Positions 27,296-36,538 of a stretch of DNA of 64,000 nucleotides are shown piece by piece. How positions within the stretch are numbered: the stretch's first letter is position 1; each line of letters opens with the position of its first letter. The notes beneath the pieces were generated by a model. It was given only the letters and a program-made list of their open reading frames with translations. It was not told the DNA's origin and did not search any database. Position numbers and translations under genes: made by a program. Source of the stretch: an uncultured Lachnospiraceae bacterium (GTDB lineage: Bacteria > Bacillota > Clostridia > Lachnospirales > Lachnospiraceae); the NCBI GenBank assembly GCA_910579465.1, contig CAJTUB010000002.1:130980-194979 (forward strand), written 5' to 3'.

Positions 27296-29335
27296 ATGGC
27301 ATTGATTGTTGCACATAATCTGCCTGCGATGAATGCAAACAGGCAGAATCAGATTATTGAGCGGAATCGTGCAAAGGTGACGGAGCGCCTGGCATCCGGC
27401 TACCGCATTAATCGTGCGGCAGATGATGCCTCGGGTCTTGCCATTTCTGAAAAGATGCGTTCACAGATACGCGGCTTAAATCAGGCGTCCCGTAATATCC
27501 AGGACGGTATTTCCTATGTGCAGGTTGCGGATGGCGCCTTGCAGGAGGTGCATTCCATTTTCCAGCGTATCCGCCAGATTGCCGTGCAGGCGTCCAACGG
27601 AACAAATACGCCGGATGACCGTTTTATGCTGGATATGGAGGTGGAGGAGCTAAAGGAGGATGCAGAACGGATTTTCCGGGATACCGAGTTTAATACGCAG
27701 AAAATCTGGAGCGGCGAACCGCGTGTCGTAGAGACGATTGTCGGAACTACAAAGGTTTCTGCTGTTACAGTATCAAATCCTCGTGTCTATTCGACGATTA
27801 CAAATACAAACCGCTTTATTATGCCGAGGGGCGGCTTCCATCTGGATGCAGATACGGATGGTATCCGTGTGTCCTGGCTGGCATATGACGGGAATACTTA
27901 TACCTCCGAGCTGATTGAATATGGCGAGCCATATGCCGGTTCACATTCCTTCAACCTGAAGGACTATCTTAACAAGGTGACTTATACGGATAAGGCAACA
28001 GGAAACGTTGTTGAAGCGGACCCAAAGGACTTTGAAGGACTTGATTTTGCTTATACCTATAATGTGGCAGAAACGGCAGGCTTAGATGATGTTGTTGCTT
28101 CCCTGAATGGTAAAACAGTTTCTACGAGTATCAATACACCGGAGTCGGCGGAGGCATTTGATGCCGGGGGAGCCTCGCTTACCGGGAAAAAGAGCGACGG
28201 CAGTACATTATTTACGGTCAGCTACAGTGCTGATATAAATTATGATGCCTTATTAGTTTCTGACCGTGACTTTGAGGACGAGGACACAGACTACATTGAA
28301 GGGATAAAAAACGGCGGTGCCTATGAGAATGTATCGAATAATCCGTTTACAGCGGGGAAGCCTTCCGAGGCGTATGAGTTTGAATTTCTTTTAAAGACCG
28401 GTACGGATGCTGCCGGAAACGATATCTTTACGACAGTGAGAACTAAGCCGAACTATACGGAGTATTACTGCTCTACGAGGGATGCTGACGATGAGGATAT
28501 CTGGTGGTACACACATACCTATGACGGACACACTTATACCTATACAACTTACTATTCTGCCAGCCCGTCCTGTTCACCGGACTCTGTCGATGCCGCCTAT
28601 GCTGCCAGCCACGCAAATAAGATAAAAAATGAGACGCTGTCAGAGGCAAATAAGGACCATACCATTACGATAAGGTACACGTTTAGTCTGGTTGCTGACC
28701 AGAAGTTTACATGCAAGGACGGAAGAGAAACGACCAGCGTCGGCAGTATGTCATTTAATCTGACGGTCCGGCCCGGTGCCACTGCCGCCGAGATAAACAA
28801 AGCGTTAGGGGAGGCTATTCATGGGCTGGATATTTATTCTTCAGATTCCCGTTCGACGCTGACTGTGTACGATAACAGATGGAGCAGTACGAATAAGGTT
28901 GAGATTCCGACCTATGAGCCGCGCTATGAGTATGTAAAGCAGCTCGATATCCAGGCAGGGGCAAACGAAGGGCAGATGATTCCGATTGAATATGATATGC
29001 TGAGCCTGTCCCTGTTAGATATAGAAGATATTTCGGTCGATACATTTGAAAGCGCGCAGAAAACTCTTTCGCTTGAAAAAATTGACGGGGCAATCAGGAA
29101 GATTTCCGAGCAGCGCAGTCTGTTTGGTGCTTATCAGAACCGTCTGGAGCATGCCGGAATGATTGATGATAATACTGCGGAAAATCTGCAGGCTGCAGAA
29201 AGTCAGATCCGCGACATGGACATGGCAGCCTCCATTGTTGAATACTCCAGGGCGCAGATTCTGTCACAGACGGCACAGTCGATGTTAGCGCAGGCGAACC
29301 GGTCCGTACAGAATATAGTGAATTTGCTGCAGTAA
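27296..29335 (+). CDS. Flagellin with a large variable domain
   Basis: The filament subunit has 679 residues; ATG 27296 follows GGAGGA and the frame upstream is not conserved. N-terminal D0/D1 is classical (MALIVAHNLPAMNANRQNQ, then KVTERLASGYRINRAADDAS and SEKMRSQIRGLNQASRNIQD). The C-terminal D1/D0 ends AESQIRDMDMAASIVEYSRA and QANRSVQNIVNLLQ. Between about residues 140 and 590 lies a very long Thr/Ser/Asp/Tyr-rich surface domain, so the protein is more than twice the size of minimal flagellins. No export or glycosylation genes are adjacent. No clear sigma-28 (TAAA-N15-GCCGATAA) promoter was found in the 125 bases upstream. It stands alone between citrate synthase and a regulator, suggesting one of several flagellin copies. 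Confidence 0.95.
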   Translation: MALIVAHNLPAMNANRQNQIIERNRAKVTERLASGYRINRAADDASGLAISEKMRSQIRGLNQASRNIQDGISYVQVADGALQEVHSIFQRIRQIAVQASNGTNTPDDRFMLDMEVEELKEDAERIFRDTEFNTQKIWSGEPRVVETIVGTTKVSAVTVSNPRVYSTITNTNRFIMPRGGFHLDADTDGIRVSWLAYDGNTYTSELIEYGEPYAGSHSFNLKDYLNKVTYTDKATGNVVEADPKDFEGLDFAYTYNVAETAGLDDVVASLNGKTVSTSINTPESAEAFDAGGASLTGKKSDGSTLFTVSYSADINYDALLVSDRDFEDEDTDYIEGIKNGGAYENVSNNPFTAGKPSEAYEFEFLLKTGTDAAGNDIFTTVRTKPNYTEYYCSTRDADDEDIWWYTHTYDGHTYTYTTYYSASPSCSPDSVDAAYAASHANKIKNETLSEANKDHTITIRYTFSLVADQKFTCKDGRETTSVGSMSFNLTVRPGATAAEINKALGEAIHGLDIYSSDSRSTLTVYDNRWSSTNKVEIPTYEPRYEYVKQLDIQAGANEGQMIPIEYDMLSLSLLDIEDISVDTFESAQKTLSLEKIDGAIRKISEQRSLFGAYQNRLEHAGMIDDNTAENLQAAESQIRDMDMAASIVEYSRAQILSQTAQSMLAQANRSVQNIVNLLQ

Positions 29336-29476
29336 CAGGTCCAGATTCTTTTTATATTCCGTTTGATTCGCTTCATAGGGGAGTAAACAGTGCCAGAGAA
29401 GTGGAGCTGTAAGAGAAGCGGAGGCGGTATTGGCATTAGGGTTCCTGCCCTGTACAGGATAAATGAATAAACTTAT

Positions 29477-29520
29477 AAATCGTGCACTGTGGAAAACAGC
29501 CCATGCACGATTTTGTTTTT
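29477..29520 (+). terminator. Intrinsic terminator after flagellin
   Basis: AAATCGTGCA (29477-29486) pairs with TGCACGATTT (29504-29513), followed by TTGTTTTT. It lies 140 bases beyond the flagellin stop. Confidence 0.85.
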
Positions 29521-29638
29521 ATAAGGCAGCTTCTCTTTAGTAGAGGCTCGAAAAACAACCAAAGGTAGAAAATCAAAGAAAAATAAATCAAAATTGAAAC
29601 GTAGATTGATTTTAGAACTGGCGCACAACCGCAAGATA

Positions 29639-29647
29639 TGGTATACT
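29639..29647 (+). promoter_or_regulatory. Extended -10 promoter of the XRE regulator gene
   Basis: TGGTATACT (29639-29647), a TGn-extended -10. No good -35 is seen 17 bases upstream. Confidence 0.55.
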
Positions 29648-29678
29648 GACTCCAGAACAAAGAAAGGAGAGTCTGGCG

Positions 29679-30590
29679 ATGGCAGATATGGTGTTTTCAG
29701 AGACGCTGCAGAAGCTCCGTAAGGGACAGGGCGTTACGCAGGAGCAGCTTGCCTCTTATCTCGGCGTAAGTCCGCAGGCGGTTTCTAAGTGGGAGAACGG
29801 GGGCTATCCGGACGGGGACCTGCTACCGCGGCTGGCGGACTATTTCGGGGTATCGATAGATTATCTTTACGGGAGGGAGACGGAAAAGGTTTCAATGGAG
29901 CAGGCGCTCATGGACAGGATGAAAGAAATATATGCATCGGAGGAATGGGAGCATCCGGGGTACTTTGAGCAGATGTTCCACTATCTGTGGGCGATGCAGC
30001 TGGGAGGCTGGCACGGAAACCGGAGCTATTACGAGCGGTATTTGGCTGAGAATGATCAGATAATGGCTTCCATGCTGCTCGATTCTGCGGGATTCAGTTA
30101 TGTCCGGCTGAATAAGCAGCTGGAGTTTATGATGGTAATGAAGGAGCCAGAGGACGGATTTGCTTCCTATTTCAAGGTAACAGACGAACTTGTAGGGCTG
30201 TTCGGTTTTTTGTCAGAGAAGGCAAATCTGAAGGTGTTGTTTTATCTTCTTTCGCTCAAGGGCGGAGAAAGTGTGAGGGCTGCCGCAGTAGCAAGGTGTC
30301 TGAAACTGGAAGAAAAGAAGGTAGAGAAGGCACTGGATTATCTGAGCGAAATCTCTTCTTATAAGGGATTTTTGCAGAAGGGAGAGTTGGTCGAGTATAA
30401 TAGAAATGAATCCATTTATACCATAGACCAGTCAAAGATCATTGCGGTACTGATGCTGCTTGCGGGAACGGATACAATCCTGAATCAGCCAGGTGGCTAT
30501 AGTCTGCATGTATGTAACCGTGGAAATTCACTGCTTAAACGGGAGCAGCTGGAGTTCCTGCAGCACGGTCCCGGGGACACAGACAGGTAA
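29679..30590 (+). CDS. XRE-family transcriptional regulator with a C-terminal effector domain
   Basis: A 303-residue protein starting after AAAGGAG. A Cro/C1-type helix-turn-helix occupies about residues 7-62 (LRKGQGVTQEQLASYLGVSP, then QAVSKWENGGYPDGDLLPRL). The remaining 240 residues have no named domain by eye, but a second winged-helix-like stretch (LKVLFYLLSLKGGESVRAAA, VARCLKLEEKKVEKALDYLS, about 185-225) resembles helix-turn-helix repeats used for subunit contacts. It probably regulates the YccF/ABC genes downstream, or itself; this is an inference from position only. The gap to the next gene is 50 bases with no terminator. Confidence 0.83.
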   Translation: MADMVFSETLQKLRKGQGVTQEQLASYLGVSPQAVSKWENGGYPDGDLLPRLADYFGVSIDYLYGRETEKVSMEQALMDRMKEIYASEEWEHPGYFEQMFHYLWAMQLGGWHGNRSYYERYLAENDQIMASMLLDSAGFSYVRLNKQLEFMMVMKEPEDGFASYFKVTDELVGLFGFLSEKANLKVLFYLLSLKGGESVRAAAVARCLKLEEKKVEKALDYLSEISSYKGFLQKGELVEYNRNESIYTIDQSKIIAVLMLLAGTDTILNQPGGYSLHVCNRGNSLLKREQLEFLQHGPGDTDR

Positions 30591-30640
30591 GGAACTGTAA
30601 GAGCAGTAAAAAAGAGAAAAGATAAAAAGGAGCAAAGAAA

Positions 30641-31042
30641 ATGAAGGAGTTAGGTAATGTATTATGGCTGATTTGCGGGGGAGCGTTTTCTGCAGCATTC
30701 TGGGGGCTGCTTGGGCTTCTGTTATGCGCTACCGTAGTAGGGATTCCGCTCGGAAAGCAGTGCTTTAAGCTGGTACGGTTTGCGGCATGGCCGTTCGGGC
30801 AGGAAATGGAATCCAATTTCGGAAAACACCCGGTTGCCAATGTGGTATGGCTGCTTACGCTCGGTGTCCCGGTCATTGTGATTTATGTGGTTCTGGGTGC
30901 CCTGTTTTCGGTTACGATTCTCGGAATTCCGTTCGGGAAGCAGTATTTTAAGCTGGCAGTGATGTCGATGGGACCGTTCGGGCTGGAGTTTGAGGAAAAG
31001 ACAGAAGTTATCAAGGAATGGGAGGAATGGAAGAACTGGTAA
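30641..31042 (+). CDS. YccF-domain membrane protein
   Basis: A 133-residue membrane protein with two tandem YccF units. Each has a hydrophobic segment, a GIPxGKQxFKLA motif (GIPLGKQCFKLVRFAAWPFG at about 34-53; GIPFGKQYFKLAVMSMGPFG at about 91-110) and a WPFG/GPFG turn. The family is widespread in inner membranes and has no established function. It lies between the XRE regulator and the ABC exporter pair in the same direction, possibly one transcription unit. The start is ATG 30641 after AAAAAGGAG. Confidence 0.87.
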   Translation: MKELGNVLWLICGGAFSAAFWGLLGLLLCATVVGIPLGKQCFKLVRFAAWPFGQEMESNFGKHPVANVVWLLTLGVPVIVIYVVLGALFSVTILGIPFGKQYFKLAVMSMGPFGLEFEEKTEVIKEWEEWKNW

Positions 31043-31072
31043 AAATGGCAGTGTTATGATATAGAAAAGACC

Positions 31073-31112
31073 GGCAGGAAAGCAGGGACCTTGGCAGGAA
31101 AACAGGGACCCT
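31073..31112 (+). repeat. Two-copy 20-bp tandem repeat
   Basis: GGCAGGAAAGCAGGGACCTT at 31073-31092 is followed directly by GGCAGGAAAACAGGGACCCT at 31093-31112 (18 of 20 identical). It lies 40 bases before the first ABC gene, so it is in its leader or promoter region. It could be a regulator site or a simple duplication. Confidence 0.65.
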
Positions 31113-31153
31113 GGTAAAGTGCGGCCTTTTACGGTAAGGAAGGAGACTTGTTT

Positions 31154-33019
31154 ATGAAGAAAAGAGAAAAGAAACAGCAAAATGAAAATCTGTTGCACCG
31201 TGAATACGGGCTGTTTCGTAATATAGCGTTTACTCTGCGGAATATGATTGCATATGATAAGAGCTTTTTGTTCCTGATTCCGCTCGGGGTGCTGTGCGCG
31301 CCTGTTTTGCGGTATCTTTGGACCTTTTTGTCAAAGTTTATTTTGGATATGATTACAGGAGAAGGAGACCCGGACGGACTGCTGCGGCTGATACTTTTGT
31401 TTGCGGCGGTACAGACCTCTGCGACGATGCTGCAGACGTATTTCTGGAATCATATTTTCTGGCGCTATATCAGGACCCGGACAGCGATGCTTATCCGGAT
31501 GAATGCAAGGGCGATGCAGGTTGATTTTGAGCATCTGGAGGACCCGGATGTCATGGACTGCTTCCAGAAGGCGCATGGCGCCTGTAACAGCAATAATAGC
31601 GGAGTCGAGGGTATGATGCGGGAATTGACGGACTTTTTGATTTCCCTTGCCGTTGTACTTGTGGGAATGTTCATTCTCGGCACATTGAGTCCATTTGTGG
31701 TAGTCCTGATGTTAGTTTTGGCATTTGTCAATTTCCTGATTGTCAATCACACGAATGCCGTGGCAAAGAGGGAAGTGTGGGATCCGCTTGCTCCATGGTG
31801 GAGGAAGCGGTATTATTTCCGGAATACGACGACTAATTTCAAAGAAGCGAAGGATATCCGTATGTTCGGTCTGCGGGAGTGGCTGTTAGGGAGATACCGT
31901 GAGTTAAATAAAATCCGCTACGACGCGCAGAAGAAAAATTCAAAAATATGGTTTTGGACCAGCCTGTTTGGAAATCTGCTGTCGGTGGGGGCCCAGGCGA
32001 TGGTTTATGTATGGCTGATTTATTCGGTGGCAGAGGGCAGGCTGAGTATCGGTAATTTCAGTCTTTATCTTGCTTCGTCAGTTACCTTCTTTGAATATAT
32101 TTCCGGCCTTTTAAACGGGATTAATGCGCTGCTTGCAAGGAGCAGGGAATTAGATGATTACCGGAGCTTTCTTGACTTTGACGGCGGAGAAGAGAAGGCA
32201 GCCGGGAAAAAGCTGCCGAAGCTTTCGTCCTATGAGTTTACCTTTGAGAATGTATCTTTTTCCTATCCGAAAGCGGAGCGTTACGCCTTAAAGAATCTCA
32301 GCCTGACGATAAAGGCGGGTGAACGGCTTGCGGTAGTAGGGTTAAACGGTGCCGGAAAGTCTACAATGATTAAGCTTCTGCTCCGGCTGTACGAGCCGAC
32401 GGGAGGGCGCATCCTGTTAAACGGGGTAGATATCAAAGAATACGACAAGCGGAGCTATTATGAGGCATTTGCGCCGGTATTCCAGCAGGTGGAGCTCTTT
32501 GCGTTCCCGTTGGAGGAGAATGTTTCCATGAAGGAGCCGGGGGAAACCGATTCTGCAAAGGCGGAAAGGTGTTTGATAGCAGCGGGATTTTCTGAAAAGC
32601 TGGCAGCGCTCCCGTATGGATTAAAGACAGAGATGTTAAAGGTGGTTGATGATAACGGCGTTGACTTATCCGGCGGCGAAAAGCAGAAGTTGGCGTTAGC
32701 GAGAGCGCTTTATAAGGAGGCGCCGGTCGTGGTGCTGGACGAGCCGACCGCGGCATTAGATGCGCTTGCGGAGGCGAAGCTGTATCAGGATTTTGACAAG
32801 CTGATTGGCGGGAAGACGGCGGTCTATATCAGCCACCGTCTCAGCTCGACGCAGTTCTGCAGCCGGGTTGCGATGTTTGTGGACGGGGAAATGGCAGAGT
32901 GCGGCACTCACGCGGAGCTTTTGGAAAAGGGCGGCGCGTATGCGGAAATGTTCCGGATTCAGGCGCAGTATTATGTGGAGAGTGCAGAAAAGGAGGTGGC
33001 AGCATATGGAGAAGGCTGA
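31154..33019 (+). CDS. ABC exporter half-transporter, subunit 1
   Basis: A 621-residue fused permease/ATPase. ATG 31154 is favoured over TTG 31148 because AGGAG is 8 bases upstream. Six membrane helices are spread over about residues 35-325. The ATPase domain has Walker A VVGLNGAGKSTMIKLL (about 392-407), signature LSGGEKQKLALARAL, Walker B VVVLDEPTAALD and switch His in YISHRLSS. All catalytic residues are present. The gene overlaps the next by 14 bases; the two products most likely form a heterodimeric exporter. The substrate (peptide, lipid or drug) cannot be read from the sequence. Confidence 0.92.
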   Translation: MKKREKKQQNENLLHREYGLFRNIAFTLRNMIAYDKSFLFLIPLGVLCAPVLRYLWTFLSKFILDMITGEGDPDGLLRLILLFAAVQTSATMLQTYFWNHIFWRYIRTRTAMLIRMNARAMQVDFEHLEDPDVMDCFQKAHGACNSNNSGVEGMMRELTDFLISLAVVLVGMFILGTLSPFVVVLMLVLAFVNFLIVNHTNAVAKREVWDPLAPWWRKRYYFRNTTTNFKEAKDIRMFGLREWLLGRYRELNKIRYDAQKKNSKIWFWTSLFGNLLSVGAQAMVYVWLIYSVAEGRLSIGNFSLYLASSVTFFEYISGLLNGINALLARSRELDDYRSFLDFDGGEEKAAGKKLPKLSSYEFTFENVSFSYPKAERYALKNLSLTIKAGERLAVVGLNGAGKSTMIKLLLRLYEPTGGRILLNGVDIKEYDKRSYYEAFAPVFQQVELFAFPLEENVSMKEPGETDSAKAERCLIAAGFSEKLAALPYGLKTEMLKVVDDNGVDLSGGEKQKLALARALYKEAPVVVLDEPTAALDALAEAKLYQDFDKLIGGKTAVYISHRLSSTQFCSRVAMFVDGEMAECGTHAELLEKGGAYAEMFRIQAQYYVESAEKEVAAYGEG

Positions 33020-34853
33020 GAGAAAAGAAAAGCGTGAAAAGGCAAAGGAAAACCGTCGCGCTGTCCGGAGGGTTCTGGGCTTTATGTTAAAGACTGCATG
33101 GAAGGAGCGTCCGTCCCTGTTTCTGCTTTATGCAGCTTTCTTTGCCGGACAGTGTATCCAGAAGGTGCAGATTGTGGTGCTGCCGAAGTTTTTGCTGGAT
33201 GAGCTGATGCTGGTTCTGAAGGGTGGAGCGGTGTCGGCACATTTATGGAATGCGGCGCTGTATGTGGCACTGATTGGCGGCCTGAACGTGTTCAGCAATA
33301 TCATAACCAACATAGCAGGTTCTGTCAGAAGCGTCTGGGAGGAGTGGTTCAACGAGTATTTTGAAACAATGCTTGCCGGGCATGCCATGCAGATGGACTT
33401 TGAGCACACGGAGGACCCGGAGGCGTTAGACCAGTTAAACCGTGCAAAGGAGGGAATCAGCTGGTACAGCGGCGGCGTGGTAGGGATTTTAAACAGCGTA
33501 TACGATATGCTGCTGAATGTGACCGTAATTGCCGGCGTAGGTGTAATTATCCTGTTTACCTGTCCGCTGCTTTTTCCGGTGCAAATTCTGGCGTTACTCT
33601 TAATGACATTGTTGAATGCCAAAAATAACAGGATGGAGACGGAGGTATATGCGGAACTGGCAAAAAGCAACCGGATATTCGGCTATTATTTTTTCCAGCT
33701 GTCAGACTTTTCCTACGGCAAGGAAATCAGGCTGTATGACAGCGCCGGGATGATGACGCGGAAGGCTGAGGCAGTAAATGAGGAGATAACCGGAATGTGG
33801 AGGAAATTAGGGAAAGGGCAGACCAGATATTCCTGGGGAATGGATATCGTGAATGCCTTGCGGGACGGGATTAGTTATTTCTACATCGGTCTGCTTGCCA
33901 TTACAAAGAGAATTACCGTAGGTGATTTTTCCATGTGTGTGGCATCCGCGTCGGAGCTTTATCAGGGAATGCGCGGTCTGACATTTGCGTGGATGGATAT
34001 TGCGAAGCGCTGCAATTATGCCAATCAGTTTTTAAAGTTTTTGGAGTATCCGGCAGCACTGGAGAAGGGAAGCAGGGAGGTTACCGGGGAAACGCATACG
34101 ATTGAGTTTTCTCATGTCGGGTTCCGGTATCCCCGTTCGGAGCAGTATGTGTTAAAGGATATTAATTTGAAAATCAGCTCGGGCGAGCATCTGTCGGTCG
34201 TAGGCTTAAACGGTGCCGGGAAGACGACCTTTATCAAGCTTTTGTGCCGCTTGTATGATGTGACAGAGGGTGAGATTTTAGTTGATGGCGTTAATATCAA
34301 GGAATACTCGGAGGAAGCGTACCGGAAGCTGTTTGCGGTAGTATTTCAGGACTTCAAGCTGTTTGCGTTTACGCTGCGGGAAAATATTGCGTTCGGGGAG
34401 AAGGCAAATGACGAGAAGATTAATGAAGTTCTTACACTTGCCGGCTTTTACGAGGATGCGCAGAAGCTCCCGGAGGGTCTTGATACGATGCTGTATAAGA
34501 GCTTTGACGAGCACGGGACGGAGCTGTCGGGCGGACAGCAGCAGAAAACCGCGATTGCCCGCGCGCTGTACCGGGATGCGCCGATTGTGATTTTAGACGA
34601 GCCGACCGCGGCACTGGACCCGGTAGCGGAGTATGACATTTACCGCCGCTTTGACTGTCTGGTAGGAAACAAGACGGCAATTTATATTTCCCATCGTCTC
34701 TCGAGCTGTAAGTTCTGTGACCGGATTGCGGTATTTGCGGAGAATACGATAAAGGAATACGGCACCCATGACGAGCTCGCAGGGAAGGAGAACGGCATTT
34801 ATGCCGAAATGTTTGCCACACAGGCGCAGTACTATGTAGAGCATGCCTCCTGA
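33006..34853 (+). CDS. ABC exporter half-transporter, subunit 2
   Basis: A 615-residue partner of subunit 1, starting at ATG 33006 with AAAAGGAGG inside the end of the upstream gene. The highly charged N-terminus (MEKAERKEKREKAKENRRAV) precedes six membrane helices. Walker A VVGLNGAGKTTFIKLL (about residue 398), signature LSGGQQQKTAIARAL, Walker B IVILDEPTAALDP and His in YISHRLSS are intact. Both subunits therefore have canonical ATP sites, unlike exporters with one degenerate site. Translational coupling by overlap supports stoichiometric assembly. No terminator was identified directly after the stop. Confidence 0.92.
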   Translation: MEKAERKEKREKAKENRRAVRRVLGFMLKTAWKERPSLFLLYAAFFAGQCIQKVQIVVLPKFLLDELMLVLKGGAVSAHLWNAALYVALIGGLNVFSNIITNIAGSVRSVWEEWFNEYFETMLAGHAMQMDFEHTEDPEALDQLNRAKEGISWYSGGVVGILNSVYDMLLNVTVIAGVGVIILFTCPLLFPVQILALLLMTLLNAKNNRMETEVYAELAKSNRIFGYYFFQLSDFSYGKEIRLYDSAGMMTRKAEAVNEEITGMWRKLGKGQTRYSWGMDIVNALRDGISYFYIGLLAITKRITVGDFSMCVASASELYQGMRGLTFAWMDIAKRCNYANQFLKFLEYPAALEKGSREVTGETHTIEFSHVGFRYPRSEQYVLKDINLKISSGEHLSVVGLNGAGKTTFIKLLCRLYDVTEGEILVDGVNIKEYSEEAYRKLFAVVFQDFKLFAFTLRENIAFGEKANDEKINEVLTLAGFYEDAQKLPEGLDTMLYKSFDEHGTELSGGQQQKTAIARALYRDAPIVILDEPTAALDPVAEYDIYRRFDCLVGNKTAIYISHRLSSCKFCDRIAVFAENTIKEYGTHDELAGKENGIYAEMFATQAQYYVEHAS

Positions 34854-35052
34854 CAGGAGATGACTTATATGCCCGCATGACCGGATACAGGCGGCATGCG
34901 GGAAAAGACGAAAAGGCGGTACGGTAACGGGGCTGCAGGGTTTTTACTCCTCTTCCCTGTAGCTTCGTAAGCCGGGAGCCGCCGGAGCTTTTGGATAGCT
35001 GCCCGGAGAATGCGGAAATCCGGGCGGGTTTGCAGGGGGCTTAAAATGGACC
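34854..35052. other. Intergenic stretch before the ribosomal promoter
   Basis: No gene is supported. Bases 34979-35024 (GCCGCCGGAGCTTTTGGATA then AGAATGCGGAAATCC) resemble the right half of the dispersed palindromic repeat, as a degenerate copy. The short frames on both strands lack ribosome sites. Confidence 0.4.
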
Positions 35053-35104
35053 TTGAAAAATTTTTCAAAAAGTACTTGCAATTCTTTCCTGCATCGTGTA
35101 TAAT
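35053..35104 (+). promoter_or_regulatory. Main ribosomal-protein operon promoter with upstream A/T palindrome
   Basis: TTGCAA (35076-35081), a 17-base spacer and a perfect TATAAT (35099-35104). Immediately upstream a perfect palindrome TTGAAAAATTTTTCAA (35053-35068) sits where an UP element would be, consistent with a very strong promoter. Confidence 0.88.
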
Positions 35105-35198
35105 AGCTATTGCTGTGACGTTGATAGCTGTGAAGCGTGAGGTTGCCGCGTGCCATACGCGGGTTTTCCGTGGAGCGAATGTCAAGTTAGAAAACTGG

Positions 35199-35348
35199 CG
35201 ACAAGTCACTGTACAATACAGCTTCTGCATAAGGCAGATAAACCGTGATGATAATCGGGAATTGTCCGGGGGAAGCCGAGCGCTGTGCTCGGTTGTTTAT
35301 TCGGACAGGCGCGAAACACACGGGAGAGTGTACAGTCACCGCTTGTCG
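35199..35348 (+). promoter_or_regulatory. Structured S10-operon leader RNA
   Basis: Within the roughly 275-base leader, CGACAAG and CTGTACA (35199-35205, 35209-35215) pair with TGTACAG and CTTGTCG (35329-35335, 35342-35348). Inside lie TGTCCG/CGGACA (35263-35268 with 35302-35307) and CCGAGC/GCTCGG (35276-35281 with 35287-35292). The last hairpin is followed by TTGTTTATT, a possible attenuator. The architecture suggests autoregulation by a ribosomal protein. It has no T-box sequence. Confidence 0.65.
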
Positions 35349-35385
35349 TACTGAAGTAAAGTGCGAAAAGGAGGCGGCTTTTTTT

Positions 35386-35703
35386 ATGGCAAGTCAAGTA
35401 ATGAGAATCACACTCAAGGCATACGATCATCAGTTAGTGGATGCATCTGCAGCCAAAATCATCGAAACCGCGAAGAAGGCGGGTACGAAGGTAAGCGGTC
35501 CGGTACCGATGCCGACGAAGAAGGAAGTAGTTACCATTCTCCGTGCTGTGCATAAGTACAAGGATTCCCGTGAGCAGTTCGAGCAGAGAACCCACAAGAG
35601 ACTCATCGATGTAATTGCTCCGAACCAGAAGATGGTAGATGCCCTTTCCAGATTGGAGATGCCGGCAGGTGTGTTCATCGACATTAAGATGAAGACAAAG
35701 TAG
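35386..35703 (+). CDS. rpsJ: 30S ribosomal protein S10
   Basis: The 105-residue product starts at [29 protein letters not shown] is 12 bases upstream across a T-run, a longer spacing than usual. S10 motifs are intact ([30 protein letters not shown]). It binds the 30S head and, with NusB, acts in antitermination. First gene of the operon; the next gene is 171 bases away. Confidence 0.98.
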   Translation: MASQVMRITLKAYDHQLVDASAAKIIETAKKAGTKVSGPVPMPTKKEVVTILRAVHKYKDSREQFEQRTHKRLIDVIAPNQKMVDALSRLEMPAGVFIDIKMKTK

Positions 35704-35874
35704 TCTTAGTCCGGTGAAAAGCAACAGGTTTTAACGGTAAAATCCTTAGGGTTTATATAGAGGGTCCAAGCGTCTTACTAGTTACTTAGAAAGACCCAAG
35801 CATCCGGATAGACCATCTAGGATGATTGAGTTCCAAAGGGATTCAATCCGCTGTAGATTAACAGGAGGTGCAAA
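35704..35874 (+). other. rpsJ-rplC intergenic region
   Basis: 171 non-coding bases inside the operon. GGGTC near 35762 pairs with GACCC near 35794, with TCTT/AAGA nested. It may be a processing or regulatory hairpin for rplC. No promoter is obvious. Confidence 0.4.
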
Positions 35875-36510
35875 ATGAAGAAAGCGTTATTAACAACGAA
35901 GGTCGGAATGACCCAGATCTTCAATGCGGACGGTGTGTTAGTGCCGGTTACCGTATTGCAGGCTGCCCCGAATGTTGTAACCCAGATTAAGACGGTTGAC
36001 AACGACGGTTATGAGGCAGTACAGGTTGGCTTTGGCGAGATCAGAGACGTTCTCGTAAACAAGCCGCGCAAGGGCACATTTGCGAAGGCAGGTGTGGCAA
36101 ACAAGAGATTTCTTAAGGAGTTCAGGTTTGAAAACAGCTCTGAGTATGCCGTAGGTCAGGAAATCAAGGCTGACATCTTCGCAGAGGGTGATAAGATTGA
36201 TGCGACCGGTATTACAAAGGGTAAGGGCTTCCAGGGTGCCATTAAGAGACACGGCTTATCCAGAGGACCGATGAAGCATGGTTCCAAGTACCACAGACAT
36301 GCAGGTTCCAACGGTCCGGCAACGACTCCGGGACGTGTGTTCAAGGGTAAGCACATGCCGGGACAGACCGGTCATGTTAAGGCTACGGTCCAGAACCTCG
36401 AGGTAGTGAAGGTAGATACCGAGAACAATTTAATCCTCGTTAAAGGCGCAGTGCCGGGACCGAAGAAGGCCATGGTTATCTTAAAGGAAACCGTAAAGAG
36501 TGCAAACTAA
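35875..36510 (+). CDS. rplC: 50S ribosomal protein L3
   Basis: A 211-residue early-assembly 50S protein reaching toward the peptidyl transferase centre. The central loop is readable ([20 protein letters not shown], then [20 protein letters not shown]), as is the N-terminal [14 protein letters not shown] precedes the ATG. rplD follows after 28 bases. Confidence 0.98.
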   Translation: MKKALLTTKVGMTQIFNADGVLVPVTVLQAAPNVVTQIKTVDNDGYEAVQVGFGEIRDVLVNKPRKGTFAKAGVANKRFLKEFRFENSSEYAVGQEIKADIFAEGDKIDATGITKGKGFQGAIKRHGLSRGPMKHGSKYHRHAGSNGPATTPGRVFKGKHMPGQTGHVKATVQNLEVVKVDTENNLILVKGAVPGPKKAMVILKETVKSAN

Positions 36511-36538
36511 GAAGCTTTAAGAAAGGAGGAACTTAAAA

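Larger units (their letters stand above)
29336..29678. other. Intergenic stretch after flagellin
   Basis: 343 bases without a supported gene. It holds the flagellin terminator (29477-29520), an A-rich stretch at 29545-29600 and the extended -10 promoter of the next gene. Nothing else was recognised. Confidence 0.5.

Noticed and set aside
34979..35024. Sixth copy of the palindromic repeat
   Set aside because: The right-half resemblance is visible but degenerate, and it does not keep the fixed promoter distance; not counted in the family.
35105..35385. T-box or known metabolite riboswitch in the S10 leader
   Set aside because: No T-box sequence (GGGTGGNACCGCG) or other known aptamer core; kept only as a structured leader.
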